Below are positions 25,810 through 32,500 of a DNA stretch of 32,500 bases, in pieces. A program made the position numbers and the translations under genes. Numbering within the stretch: position 1 is the stretch's first letter; each line of letters begins with the position of its first letter. The stretch spans positions 173,301-205,800 of the forward strand of contig CAUYUJ010014757.1 in the NCBI GenBank assembly GCA_963575745.1, in the 5' to 3' direction. Below the pieces are notes generated by a model. The model ran no database searches and was not told where the DNA came from. It saw only the letters and a program-made list of their open reading frames with translations. Source of the DNA: Prorocentrum cordatum. Taxonomy: Eukaryota; Sar; Dinophyceae; Prorocentrales; Prorocentraceae.

Positions 25810-26687
25810 GGCGCCTCGTGGAGGAGCTCCGGCGGGTCCAGGTGGGCGAGGAAGAATCTGAGAGCATGGTCGCATCGCTTCTTCTCGATCAGGCCAAGCA
25901 CCCTTCGCAGCGACCAGCCACTCCCGTTCAGTGGAGCCTGCATGTCTTCGACCGGGAGTAGCGATGCTAGGGAGCAGAACAACCACCCTCGCAATGAGCA
26001 CTCCGACAAGCAAGGCGTCGAGCAAGCGCACCCAAAAAAGGAATCGAACAGGGCAGGGCTGTTCAGTAAACGCTCAGGGCCGTCTAGTAAACGCCACTTA
26101 TCGGGGTCGGGGTGGTTTTTCCTCCCTTGAGATACAGCGATACGGATGGTGCTGAACATGTCGTTCCTCTCCTCCACCAGGTGGTAGAAGAGGACCTCAA
26201 CGTCTTCGGGCCGAAGGGCCCTGACATTGATGGATAGCCGGGGAATGAGCTCCAGGAAGGCTCCGGGGCCCACCACCGCAAACAGCCTGGCCGCGTCGAT
26301 GCGGCTAAACGAGTCAGGGTGCAGCTGCACCCACTCCTCGATTGTATCCATCACCATTTGCTGTAGGAGCTTCCGTTTCGGTTTCCTCAGTGCTGGAGAA
26401 ACCTCCTTCAGAGTCTTCTCGTTGAGGATGCCGAACACGTTCTCGGCTCCGTGGTGCACGTAGTGCACCTCGAAGAGGTTCGAGCAGGCGGTAAACAGGT
26501 CTGTCTCGAAGTCGCGCCTCCTCCGCGCGGCCTCTTTGGGGCAGCTGCAGTTCAGGGCCGCCAGCGCGCGGTAGATGACATTCGCCGCCAGCTCGTGCGA
26601 CGCGCCCCGCGCGCACAGCTCCGGGGCCATCTCCCACAGTTTCTGGGACGCGAAGATGTTCCAGCGCTGCCGGTGCGGCAGCACCTC
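25810..26687 (-). CDS. Unrecognised host gene fragment, two exons (26687-26136 and 25937-25810)
   Basis: This is the most protein-like sequence in the window. Exon a is 184 codons, starting after a possible acceptor (GACAG, then GAGGTGCTGC). It reads RWNIFASQKLWEMAPELCAR, then helical segments ending IEEWVQLHPDSFSRIDAARL, FLELIPRLSINVRALRPEDV and EVLFYHLVEERNDMFSTIRI. Exon b reads SGWSLRRVLGLIEKKRCDHA and LRFFLAHLDPPELLHEAP. Donors and acceptors I suggest are GCT/GTATCT at 26135 and CATGCAG/GCTCC at 25938, both phase 0. The protein looks soluble and alpha-helical, with no signal peptide or membrane segment. I recognise no family; helical-repeat, RNA-binding-like proteins are one guess. The intron holds an S1 repeat and has no in-frame stop, so one frame runs through everything (25728-26969). 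The start and end of the gene are not visible. Confidence 0.55.
25975..26133 (-). repeat. SINE-like dispersed family S1, copy B, filling the putative intron
   Basis: AAAAAAGGAATCGAACAGGG, CAGTAAACGCTCAGGGCCGT, CTAGTAAACGCCACTTATCG and GGGTGGTTTTTCCTCCCTTGA are the S1 blocks. The 3' block on + abuts the exon at about 26133. Minus-strand translation gives NHPDPDKWRLLDGPERLL, and copies A and C give the same sort of peptide in other contexts. This shows that it comes from the repeat, not from the host protein. Confidence 0.75.
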
Positions 26688-26699
26688 CTGTCGGGGGTC

Positions 26700-26752
26700 C
26701 CTCCTCCTCCTCCTCCTCCTCCTCCTCCTCCTCCTCCTCCTCCTCCTCCTCC
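26700..26752. repeat. CTC microsatellite beside the host gene exon
   Basis: Seventeen pure CTC triplets lie 12 bp upstream (gene sense) of the proposed exon a acceptor. On the gene strand the array is purine-rich GAG, so it does not supply a polypyrimidine tract. Confidence 0.93.
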
Positions 26753-26932
26753 CAAAACCGTGGCGGCGGACCGCGTGGCCACCACGGAACCCCAAGGGCC
26801 CTCGCCGCGCGGCCCGCCACCGCACCGCCCGGGGCCTCGGAGGCCCCGGTCGCCCGAGACGTCCTCGGAGAGCGGCCCGAGCCCCAAAAAACCGTGCGGT
26901 GCGGTCACCACGCCGGCCTTCGGGCCCCACCT

Positions 26933-27028
26933 CGGCTCTCCGGCGGCACCTCGGGGACGATCCAGGCACCTCAGGAGCTCTCGCGGCGAGGCGCAGCCTG
27001 TGGAGCGCATCCCGAGGCAGGAGGAGCC
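26933..27028 (+). repeat. Dispersed repeat family S6, copy 1
   Basis: TCGGCTCTCCGGCGGCACCT, CTCGCGGCGAGGCGCAGCCT and GAGCGCATCCCGAGGCAGGA match 31083-31170 in the same order with about one difference in five. No inverted ends are visible. Confidence 0.6.
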
Positions 27029-27324
27029 CCCAAGAAGCGTCGAAACCTTCCTGGCACTGAAGCTAAGGAGCTGAAATCTATACACCGACGCTCGATCGGG
27101 CCCCTCACTGGAACTCGCACAGGAGAACGGATCACGGTGTATACGGGATCCTGGTGTATACACTTTTCGTGGTTTCCCCGGGAAGACGGGGAAAAAGTAT
27201 ACAGCACATCACCCAGACGTCGTCCCCGACCCTCAGAAAGTCCCAGGATTGAGAAACAGCCCGCCACTGGCAATGTGTATATTCCAATTTCCGACCACAC
27301 CGAATCGACACGCGGCGTGATCGC
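27029..27324. other. Stretch with no recognised gene
   Basis: It contains short GTGTATAC words (27138-27160) reminiscent of F5 ends, and GTTTCCCCGGGAAGAC. Frames on both strands are not protein-like. Confidence 0.35.
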
Positions 27325-27652
<328 letters not shown>

Positions 27653-27854
27653 ATGTCCTCCTTGGAGGCGCGCGTCCGACCCGAACACATAGCATAACCA
27701 TCTTGTAGCATATCGTTTCCCGAGCGGCGTGGTCAGAGAGCGCCTGCCACGGCGCATATACTAGAAGATTTCTCGGTGCGCGCGTCGCCCCACGGGGGAG
27801 GGAGGCACACATAGTGGGAGTCCGTTGGGGTGACGCCGATCCTGGGCGGCGTGC

Positions 27855-28130
27855 TCCATCTTGTCGGCTCTTGCGAATCGACGCTAGTCGACGCTAATCG
27901 ACGCTAAATGGACGCCAGTCGACGCCAACCGACGCTAAATCGGCGCCATCTCGCCGACTCCTAGACGCGCATCGACGCTAAAGATGGAATCAAGAGGGTA
28001 CACTAAGCTCCCATGATTTGCTACTCCAGATTTCGTAATAAAGGGAGGGGGGTCTCATTTCGGGGGGGTCTCTTCCAGGCTATCTTGGAGGGCCTGGGGG
28101 GTCTGGGGACGATGTTTTTTGGGCAGGGTG
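27855..28130 (+). repeat. Dispersed repeat family S3, copy 2
   Basis: CCATCTTGTCGGCTCTTGCG, several TCGACGCTAA units and CATGATTTGCTACTCC agree with 11962-12145. The tail GCTACTCCAGATTTCGTAAT, AAAGGGAGGGGGGTCTC and TGGAGGGCCTGGGGGGTCTG recurs at 29218-29330. Confidence 0.75.
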
Positions 28131-28694
28131 GGTGTGCAGGAGTGGGTTCGAGTTTTTAGGGGTCGGTTATAGCGAACTCAAGGTCTCTTGAGGTCTTTAA
28201 AGTTGAGGTCTAATGGGCTGGTGAGGGGGTGACGGGTCTTACAACTTTATTAAGAAAGACCAACGAGGGTATGGGGGTGACGGCCATTGGGTTCTCCCAC
28301 GGGGGACGGTCTGAAATGGCTTGTCTTGGAGGGTCCAGCCCCCCTCCTTTTAATACGAATCCTGGAAGTACCGAAGCGGCTCGTGGGGGCGGCGTGCTCC
28401 ATCACGGCGGGGCGCTGCGCCTGAGCGCCGGGGGCAGGTTGCTCGGGGGAACGCGGGCTGCCCGAGCAGCCGCAGCTTGCTTTCCGAAGGGCAAAGCCGC
28501 GGCCGGCGGCGGAGGCGGGGGGCCCGCGCTGCGGCGGCACATGAGAGAAGGGGGGGGGGGGGGGGGAAAGAAAAAAAAAAACGGCCCTCACACGAGAAGG
28601 CATGGCGGCCCGACGCCGCGGCTCGCGCGAGCCGCCAGCGCGGCACACCGCGCGGAGGAGAGGGCGCTCATGCGCCGCGGTCTTGCGCGGGAAG
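28131..28694. other. GC-rich stretch with no gene I can support
   Basis: 28295-28365 resembles the S3 tail (TTGTCTTGGAGGGTCCAGCC). From 28380 to 28530 a forward frame (GGALRLSAGGRLLGGTRAAR) is rich in Ala, Gly and Arg, and then meets a G run and an A run (28550-28580). It is not convincing as a gene. Confidence 0.35.
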
Positions 28695-29064
28695 AGAGGC
28701 CTCCCAGAGGGGGTCCGAGGAGATGGGGTCCGAGAGGCCTCCTCCTTCTCCTGCTGTTCTCCTCCTCCTCCTCCTCCTCCTCCTCCTCCTCCTCCTCCTC
28801 CTCCTCCTCCTTCCTCATCCTCCCTCCTCCTCCTCCTCCTCCTCCACCTCCTCCTCCTCCTAATTAGATGGGCTTGGAATAGATGGGGTCGGAGGATCGC
28901 GCCGCATCGCCGATGCATCGCCGACGCATCGGCGACGTCAGCGGTGCGTCGGCGACGTCGGCGCGAGAAACATCGGGCTCCACATCGAACCGCATCGCCG
29001 ATGCACTGGCGATGCACTGGCGATCCCTCGACCCCGTCTGCTCGGACCCCTTCTGGAGGCCTAG
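28695..29064. mobile_element. Foldback MITE, family F4, copy 2, split by a CTC array
   Basis: The left end GAGGCCTCCCAGAGGGGGTC and GATGGGGTCCGAGAGGCCTC run into a CTC/CCT array (28756-28862). After it the element resumes with AGATGGGGTCGGAGGATCGC, the CGATGCATCGCCGACGCATC centre and the right end CCTTCTGGAGGCCTAGG. The array seems to have grown from the GGCCTCCT word of the left arm. Confidence 0.8.
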
Positions 29065-29202
29065 GAGGAAGCTTGCAGTCAAGAAAGTGACAGTAAGGAG
29101 GCGCGGTAAAGATGTAAGCCCCCTGGACGCGCATGTCAGAGCTTCTCGAGAGGGGCTGGCCATCGGAAGTGGTCAAGGATGGACCGAAGAGGCAAGGATG
29201 CA

Positions 29203-29330
29203 ATGATACCCTTGGGAAGGCTACTCCGGATTTTACAATAAAAGGGCGGTGGTCTGACTTGGGGGGGTCTGACTTGAGCTGTCCTGGAGGGCTCCAGTGG
29301 GGTCTGGGCAAGAGGCCGCCCTTTCATGGC
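29203..29330 (+). repeat. S3-related tail, separate copy
   Basis: GCTACTCCGGATTTTACAAT, AAAAGGGCGGTGGTCTGACT and CTGGAGGGCTCCAGTGGGGT match 28020-28115. The CGACGCTAA part is absent. Confidence 0.65.
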
Positions 29331-29579
29331 TGGCTTGGGGAGGGGTCAAAAACTGCTCGTCTGGGAGGGTCGGTGGCCCCCTCCTTCTTGCTACGGACCT
29401 TGGGTACAGTCGGACCTACGACAGAAAAAAATCAAAATTAAAACAAAAAAAATCCTTCAAGAGCATGAGACCCTCCGCCGGCCACCACGGAGAGCAGTCG
29501 AGGGGGCACCCACCCCGAGAGGGCACAAGAGAACATCCAACGAGCACGAAGAACGCTGGGGGTACCCTCCCAAAAATTG

Positions 29580-29780
29580 GAGGCCTGGAAATGGGCACCA
29601 ACACCAAAACAGGGGGTTGCCTCCACAAGGGGAAGACGATCCTGGAGACCCGTGTTGGTGGTAATATTTCGGTCACCCTGGAAGCCAGAACATCACCACC
29701 AGCACCGAGATCGGGATCTCCGTCCCTCGGTGGAGGCACACCGCCGATCTTACTGCTGGTGTCAACCCCTGGGCCTGCGA
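29580..29780. mobile_element. Foldback MITE, family F6, copy 2
   Basis: GAGGCCTGGAAATGGGCACC through GGGCCTGCGA matches 2483-2683 along its whole length, with the same inverted halves. CAAAA lies just outside both ends (29571-29575 before an ATTG word, 29781-29785), a weaker duplication than in copy 1. Confidence 0.82.
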
Positions 29781-29872
29781 CAAAACGACCTCGACCTTGT
29801 ACGTCGGCCCTGCTGTATGAACCTTCGGAGCGCAGCGCGGATGTCTTGGATCGGCGACGGGCCCCACCTCGC

Positions 29873-29994
29873 CGTCGCTCGGACGTCCATTTCCCGTGCA
29901 TTTTTCGGGTTCGTGCGTGTATTTTTTGCTCGATGGTCCAGGATCGTCCTCAAGGGTCCTCGCCGAGAAAAAAATACACACGTCCGAGCGATGC
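29873..29994. repeat. Inverted repeat, ~120 bp
   Basis: TCGCTCGGACGT and GTGTATTTTTTGCTCG are opposed by GAGAAAAAAATACACACG and TCCGAGCGATG. Only one copy was seen. The GC-rich words that follow (CGGCGCCTCTGGCGCCGCGC, 30005-30035) form further small hairpins. Confidence 0.6.
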
Positions 29995-30124
29995 CAGGCC
30001 ACTGGCGGCGCCTCTGGCGCCGCGCCTCCGGCGCCGCGCCCCCTCGGCTCCCGCCGCCGCGCTCCGCGTGGGGAGGGGGGGGGCCTGGCCGCCCGATCCG
30101 GGGATCATCCGCGCGGAGCTGCAT

Positions 30125-30215
30125 TCGATGCGGCACACTCCTCCTCCTCTCCTCCTCCATAATCATCCCCCAATTCCCGTTCCCTCCTCCTCCTCCTCCT
30201 CCTCCTTTTTATTGT
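30125..30215. repeat. Short interrupted CTC array
   Basis: Two short blocks (30139-30158 and 30184-30208) are separated by an AT-richer sequence. The region 30216-30465 has no gene I can support. A minus-strand frame there (ACRAWVAEELFGAEARRGLQ) is mildly protein-like. Confidence 0.75.
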
Positions 30216-30465
30216 CTTTAGGATTGTTTCTCCATTACTTTTTCCTAAATAATGACGCGTCTTCTAAAAAAAGAAAAATCTGACTACTGGCTGATGCAGC
30301 CACCGCGCCTCCACCCGAAGAGCAGGCTGAGCAACGACGGGGCGCTGCAGGCCACGGCGGGCCTCGGCCCCGAACAGCTCCTCCGCGACCCAGGCCCGAC
30401 AGGCTGCAACGTCGTGAAGAACCGCGACCGGAGCCCCAAACCCCATCTTTCTGCGTCAATTTGGC

Positions 30466-30661
30466 GGTCTCCAAACCAGGTGGTGAGACACCCGGTGGTG
30501 ACCCCGATTCCCCCAAAAAATAATTCTGGGTCACCACCGGGTTTGGGGACACGCGGTCGCCACGAGGTTTTGCGTTTCTTGGGCCAGCCAGCGCTCGAAA
30601 ACCATTACCCAAATCGCCCAAAACTCACCACCGGGTGTTCTCACCACCACGTTTGGGGACC
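30466..30661. mobile_element. Foldback MITE, family F10
   Basis: The left end GGTCTCCAAACCAGGTGGTG and AGACACCCGGTGGTGACC are opposed by CTCACCACCGGGTGTTCTCA and CCACCACGTTTGGGGACC. An extra GGTCACCACCGGGTTTGGGG lies inside, so one arm is partly duplicated. It is a single copy in this window. Confidence 0.78.
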
Positions 30662-30789
30662 ACCCTATCTTCCTGCGGCAATCTTCGAGCCAAGGTCGAT
30701 CCGTGAGGGTCCCGGGGCCCGAAGTTGAGCGAAAACGCCGAGTGTTCAAAAAAAACTGCAGCGCCAGGATCTGAGGGTTCTTACCTCGG

Positions 30790-30870
30790 CCCGACTGCAC
30801 CCATCCTCATCATCGGGGTCGACTGTACGCGCAAATGCGCCGTCGGACCCGTTAGTAGAAGGCAAAAAAT
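30790..30870 (+). repeat. Direct repeat, left copy
   Basis: ACCTCGGCCCGACTGCACCC, TCGGGGTCGACTGTACGCGC and AAATGCGCCGTCGGACCCGT recur at 31208-31282. The pair encloses S1 copy C and S6 copy 2. Confidence 0.75.
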
Positions 30871-30879
30871 CCCCCCCCA

Positions 30880-31022
30880 TCATCACAAGCACCCCGACGA
30901 GCAAAGCCGCTTGGTAAACGCACCCAAGGAAGGAATCGAACAGGGCAGGGCTGCCTAGTAAACGCCCAGGGCCGCTTAGTAAACGCCAATTGTCGGGGTC
31001 TGGGTGGTTTTGCCTCCCGACC
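30880..31022 (-). repeat. SINE-like dispersed family S1, copy C
   Basis: AAGGAAGGAATCGAACAGGG, CTAGTAAACGCCCAGGGCCG, CTTAGTAAACGCCAATTGTC and GGGTCTGGGTGGTTTTGCCT are the S1 blocks. This copy also has an earlier GGTAAACGCAC. The minus strand has the GTTCGATTCC core. Confidence 0.75.
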
Positions 31023-31082
31023 CTTCTCATCGGGTTCGGCTGTAGCCCCCGGGCGCGCCGCCGAATTCGGTATGTAGGTCAT

Positions 31083-31170
31083 AACTCGGCTCTCCGGTGG
31101 CCGTTCGGGACGTTCCGGGCACCCCTAGAACGCTCTCGGCGAGGCGCAGCTGCTGGAACGCATCCCGAGG
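31083..31170 (+). repeat. Dispersed repeat family S6, copy 2
   Basis: ACTCGGCTCTCCGGTGGCCG, CTCTCGGCGAGGCGCAGCTG and GGAACGCATCCCGAGGGCGG correspond to 26933-27028. Confidence 0.6.
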
Positions 31171-31207
31171 GCGGAAAGCCGACAGGAAACTACGAGAACA
31201 CCGAAAA

Positions 31208-31282
31208 AGACCTCGGTCCGACAGTACCCATCCCTCTCATCGGGTGCGACTGTCCGCGCGAATGCGCCGTCGGCCCCGTGAG
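31208..31282 (+). repeat. Direct repeat, right copy
   Basis: ACCTCGGTCCGACAGTACCC, TCGGGTGCGACTGTCCGCGC and GAATGCGCCGTCGGCCCCGT match 30790-30870. An F1 element begins within 5 bp. Confidence 0.75.
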
Positions 31283-31285
31283 GCT

Positions 31286-31392
31286 TAGGTCAGGTATGTC
31301 CATCTACAGGCGAAGTTTGGAAGACAAATCGGATCGTCCCCACACGAATTTTCGCCTATATTCGAAGTCTCCTCCGGTAGAGGGACGTGCCC
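31286..31392. mobile_element. F1 element, short copy truncated at an F2 insertion
   Basis: The left end TAGGTCAGGTATGTCCATCT is recognisable. The right end CTCCGGTAGAGGGACGTGCC stops before its last bases, exactly where the F2 element (TTTGGACACCCG) begins. The core is only about 50 bp. Confidence 0.7.
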
Positions 31393-31592
31393 TTTGGACA
31401 CCCGACATGGGTACCGAAAGAATGGGTACAATGCCCAACAACCAATGTTGTCCCAAACCAACAGCGGCCGCTGTTGGTTTGGCGGCCTTCTGTCTCAAAT
31501 GGACACAGGCCGAGGCGGCGCGGACAGCGAGTCCTGTTCAAAATGAACAGGAACTGCTGTTGGGCATTGTACCCATTCTTTCCGTGTCCATC
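31393..31592. mobile_element. Foldback MITE, family F2, copy 3
   Basis: ATGGGTACCGAAAGAATGGG and TACAATGCCCAACA are mirrored by TGTTGGGCATTGTACCCATT and CTTTCCGTGTCCAT. The centre CCAACAGCGGCCGCTGTTGG is an exact palindrome. Confidence 0.9.
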
Positions 31593-31739
31593 TCGTTCGT
31601 GCAGATGCCCGACTCGACGCGAGGCTTCCGCCGCTCACCCGGCGAGGCGGCCGCCGTGCCCCGCGCGCATGGCCGTGCCCGGCGCGGGGCCCTCTGCGGC
31701 GCGCCGCGGGGGCGCGCCGAGGGGGGCGAGGTGGCCCCA

Positions 31740-31972
31740 GGCCCCCCCGACGATCTCGAGGAGCCTCGAGGCTCCTCGACATCGTCGAGGGGCCTCGAGG
31801 TCGTCGCGGGGCCTCGAGGCCCCTCGAGGTCGCCGAGGGGCCTCGAGGTCGTCGCGGGGCCTCGAGGCTCCTCGGGAACATCGAGGGGCCTCGAGTTCGT
31901 CGACGATCCTCCAGATCGTCGAGGAGCCTCGAGATCGTCGAGGCTCCTCGAGGATCCTCGAGGTCTTTTCCC
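31740..31972. repeat. Palindromic minisatellite with core CCTCGAGG
   Basis: GGCCTCGAGG or a variant (GCCTCGAGG, CCTCGAGATC, TCCTCGAGG) occurs about a dozen times, spaced by GTCGTCG or GTCGCCG. GAGGAGCCTCGAGGCTCCTC near 31750 and CCTCGAGGCCCCTCGAGG near 31815 are perfect or near-perfect palindromes. Frames on both strands read as Arg, Gly or Ser repeats. Confidence 0.85.
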
Positions 31973-32127
31973 AGAGGCATCCCAGATTGGGTCCGAGCAG
32001 ATGGGGTCGGAGGATTGCGCCGCATCGCTGATGCATCGCATTGCCAGCGTCGGCGCGGAGACGAGAGGGGCGCCACAGCGGGGCGCATCGTCGATGAATA
32101 TGCTCGCACACCATCTGGGGGGCCTCC
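31973..32127. mobile_element. Foldback MITE, family F4, copy 3, diverged
   Basis: Left GAGGCATCCCAGATTGGGTC and CAGATGGGGTCGGAGGATTG; centre CGCATCGCTGATGCATCGCA; right end CGCACACCATCTGGGGGGCC. The right end is the inverted form of the left. Confidence 0.72.
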
Positions 32128-32285
32128 ATCCCTTCCCCTCGGGTCGGCTTCTCCTCGAGAGCAACACGCGCTGGCCGCAGCGGCGCGATCCTCCAGCCCA
32201 GTCTACTCGGACACCATCTGGGGGGCCTCCATCCCTTCCCCTGGGGATCGGCTTCTCCTCGAGAGCAGCACGCGTTGGCGGCCGC
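32108..32285. repeat. Tandem duplication, 103 bp period, including an F4 right arm
   Basis: ACACCATCTGGGGGGCCTCC occurs at 32108 and 32211. Each is followed by ATCCCTTCCCCT, TCGGCTTCTCCTCGAGAGCA and a CACGCG(C/T)TGGC word. The F4 right end has thus been copied along with its flank. Confidence 0.88.
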
Positions 32286-32314
32286 GGCGGCCAACCGGTG
32301 AGGCGCCCCCCCGA

Positions 32315-32500
32315 TTTGGACGCCCGAAATGGGCACGGAAAGAATGGGCACAATGCCCAACAACAAATGTTGCCCCAAACCAACAACGGCCGCTGTTGGG
32401 CAGGCGGTCTTCTGTCTCAAGTGGACACAGGCCACGGCGGCGCGGACAGCAAGTTCTGTTCAAAACGGACAGGAACTGCTGCTGGGCATTGTACCCATTC
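32315..32500. mobile_element. Foldback MITE, family F2, copy 4, cut by the window end
   Basis: ATGGGCACGGAAAGAATGGG and CACAATGCCCAACA lead into the conserved centre (CCAACAACGGCCGCTGTTGG) and the first part of the right arm, GCTGGGCATTGTACCCATTC, which reaches the last base. Confidence 0.88.

Noticed and set aside
25728-26969. Single 413-residue protein in one continuous frame
   Set aside because: The middle part is an S1 repeat and both ends are an F1 element and a CTC array. Only 25810-25937 and 26136-26687 are protein-like.
30880-31022. tRNA gene on the minus strand (GTTCGATTCC core)
   Set aside because: There is no cloverleaf, no clear A box and no acceptor stem. The element is repeated with drift, so a SINE-like repeat is more likely.

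Overview
This window looks like nuclear DNA from a large, GC-rich, repeat-laden protist genome, most likely a dinoflagellate. Three things suggest this: (i) a decayed reverse transcriptase/RNase H retroelement at the left end that resembles the LINE-like elements common in dinoflagellates; (ii) very sparse, intron-split coding sequence; (iii) extreme amounts of trinucleotide microsatellite, minisatellite and short foldback DNA. The species cannot be fixed from the sequence. I see no bacterial-style operons, no intact transposase, no rRNA or tRNA gene, no CRISPR array and no dinoflagellate spliced-leader sequence. Most long ATG-initiated frames here are reading frames through simple repeats and should not be treated as genes.

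Layout. 1-2200: remains of a retroelement (RT C-terminal part, then RNase H), with AT-rich simple repeats between the two parts. 2200-5760: CCT/GGA arrays, one foldback element, an unrecognised 123-codon open frame (3752-4123), and a duplicated block of 75-83 bp satellites. 5900-7350: a dense cluster of foldback elements (families F3, F1, F5) with SINE-like and other dispersed repeats. 7800-11760: about 3.9 kb of degenerate CAT repeat, interrupted by one inverted-repeat element. 11960-14720: dispersed repeats, CCT arrays and four foldback families. 14750-16370: a CAGCCT minisatellite followed by a 73 bp satellite. 16500-18390: foldback elements and a large inverted repeat around three 75 bp units. 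18400-20240: a short exon-like frame, a TGGTGCAATCTATG-type minisatellite, a GAC array and a 300 bp tandem duplication. 20640-24920: an 88-90 bp tandem repeat, foldback elements, and a nine-unit 73 bp satellite. 25000-27060: the only convincing host gene fragment, on the minus strand (two exons, 25810-26687), with a SINE-like repeat in its intron. 27360-27652: a nearly pure TAC array. 27850-32500: more copies of the same foldback and dispersed families.

How it fits together. At least ten families of short terminal-inverted-repeat elements (called F1-F10 here) and several dispersed families (S1-S6) account for most of the non-satellite sequence. They insert next to and into one another (F2 abuts a truncated F1 end; CCT or TAC arrays start inside F4 and S2 copies). 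Some families have clear target-site signatures: TA for F1 and F3, and an 8 bp direct repeat for one F6 copy. These non-autonomous elements must have been mobilised by transposases encoded elsewhere. The best candidates for something new are the in-frame, stop-free, 3n-length intron that carries an S1 repeat (possible introner-like behaviour), the TA-flanked foldback families, and the satellite superfamily with shared 73-83 bp periods. All family names are mine, and all similarities were judged by eye within this window.
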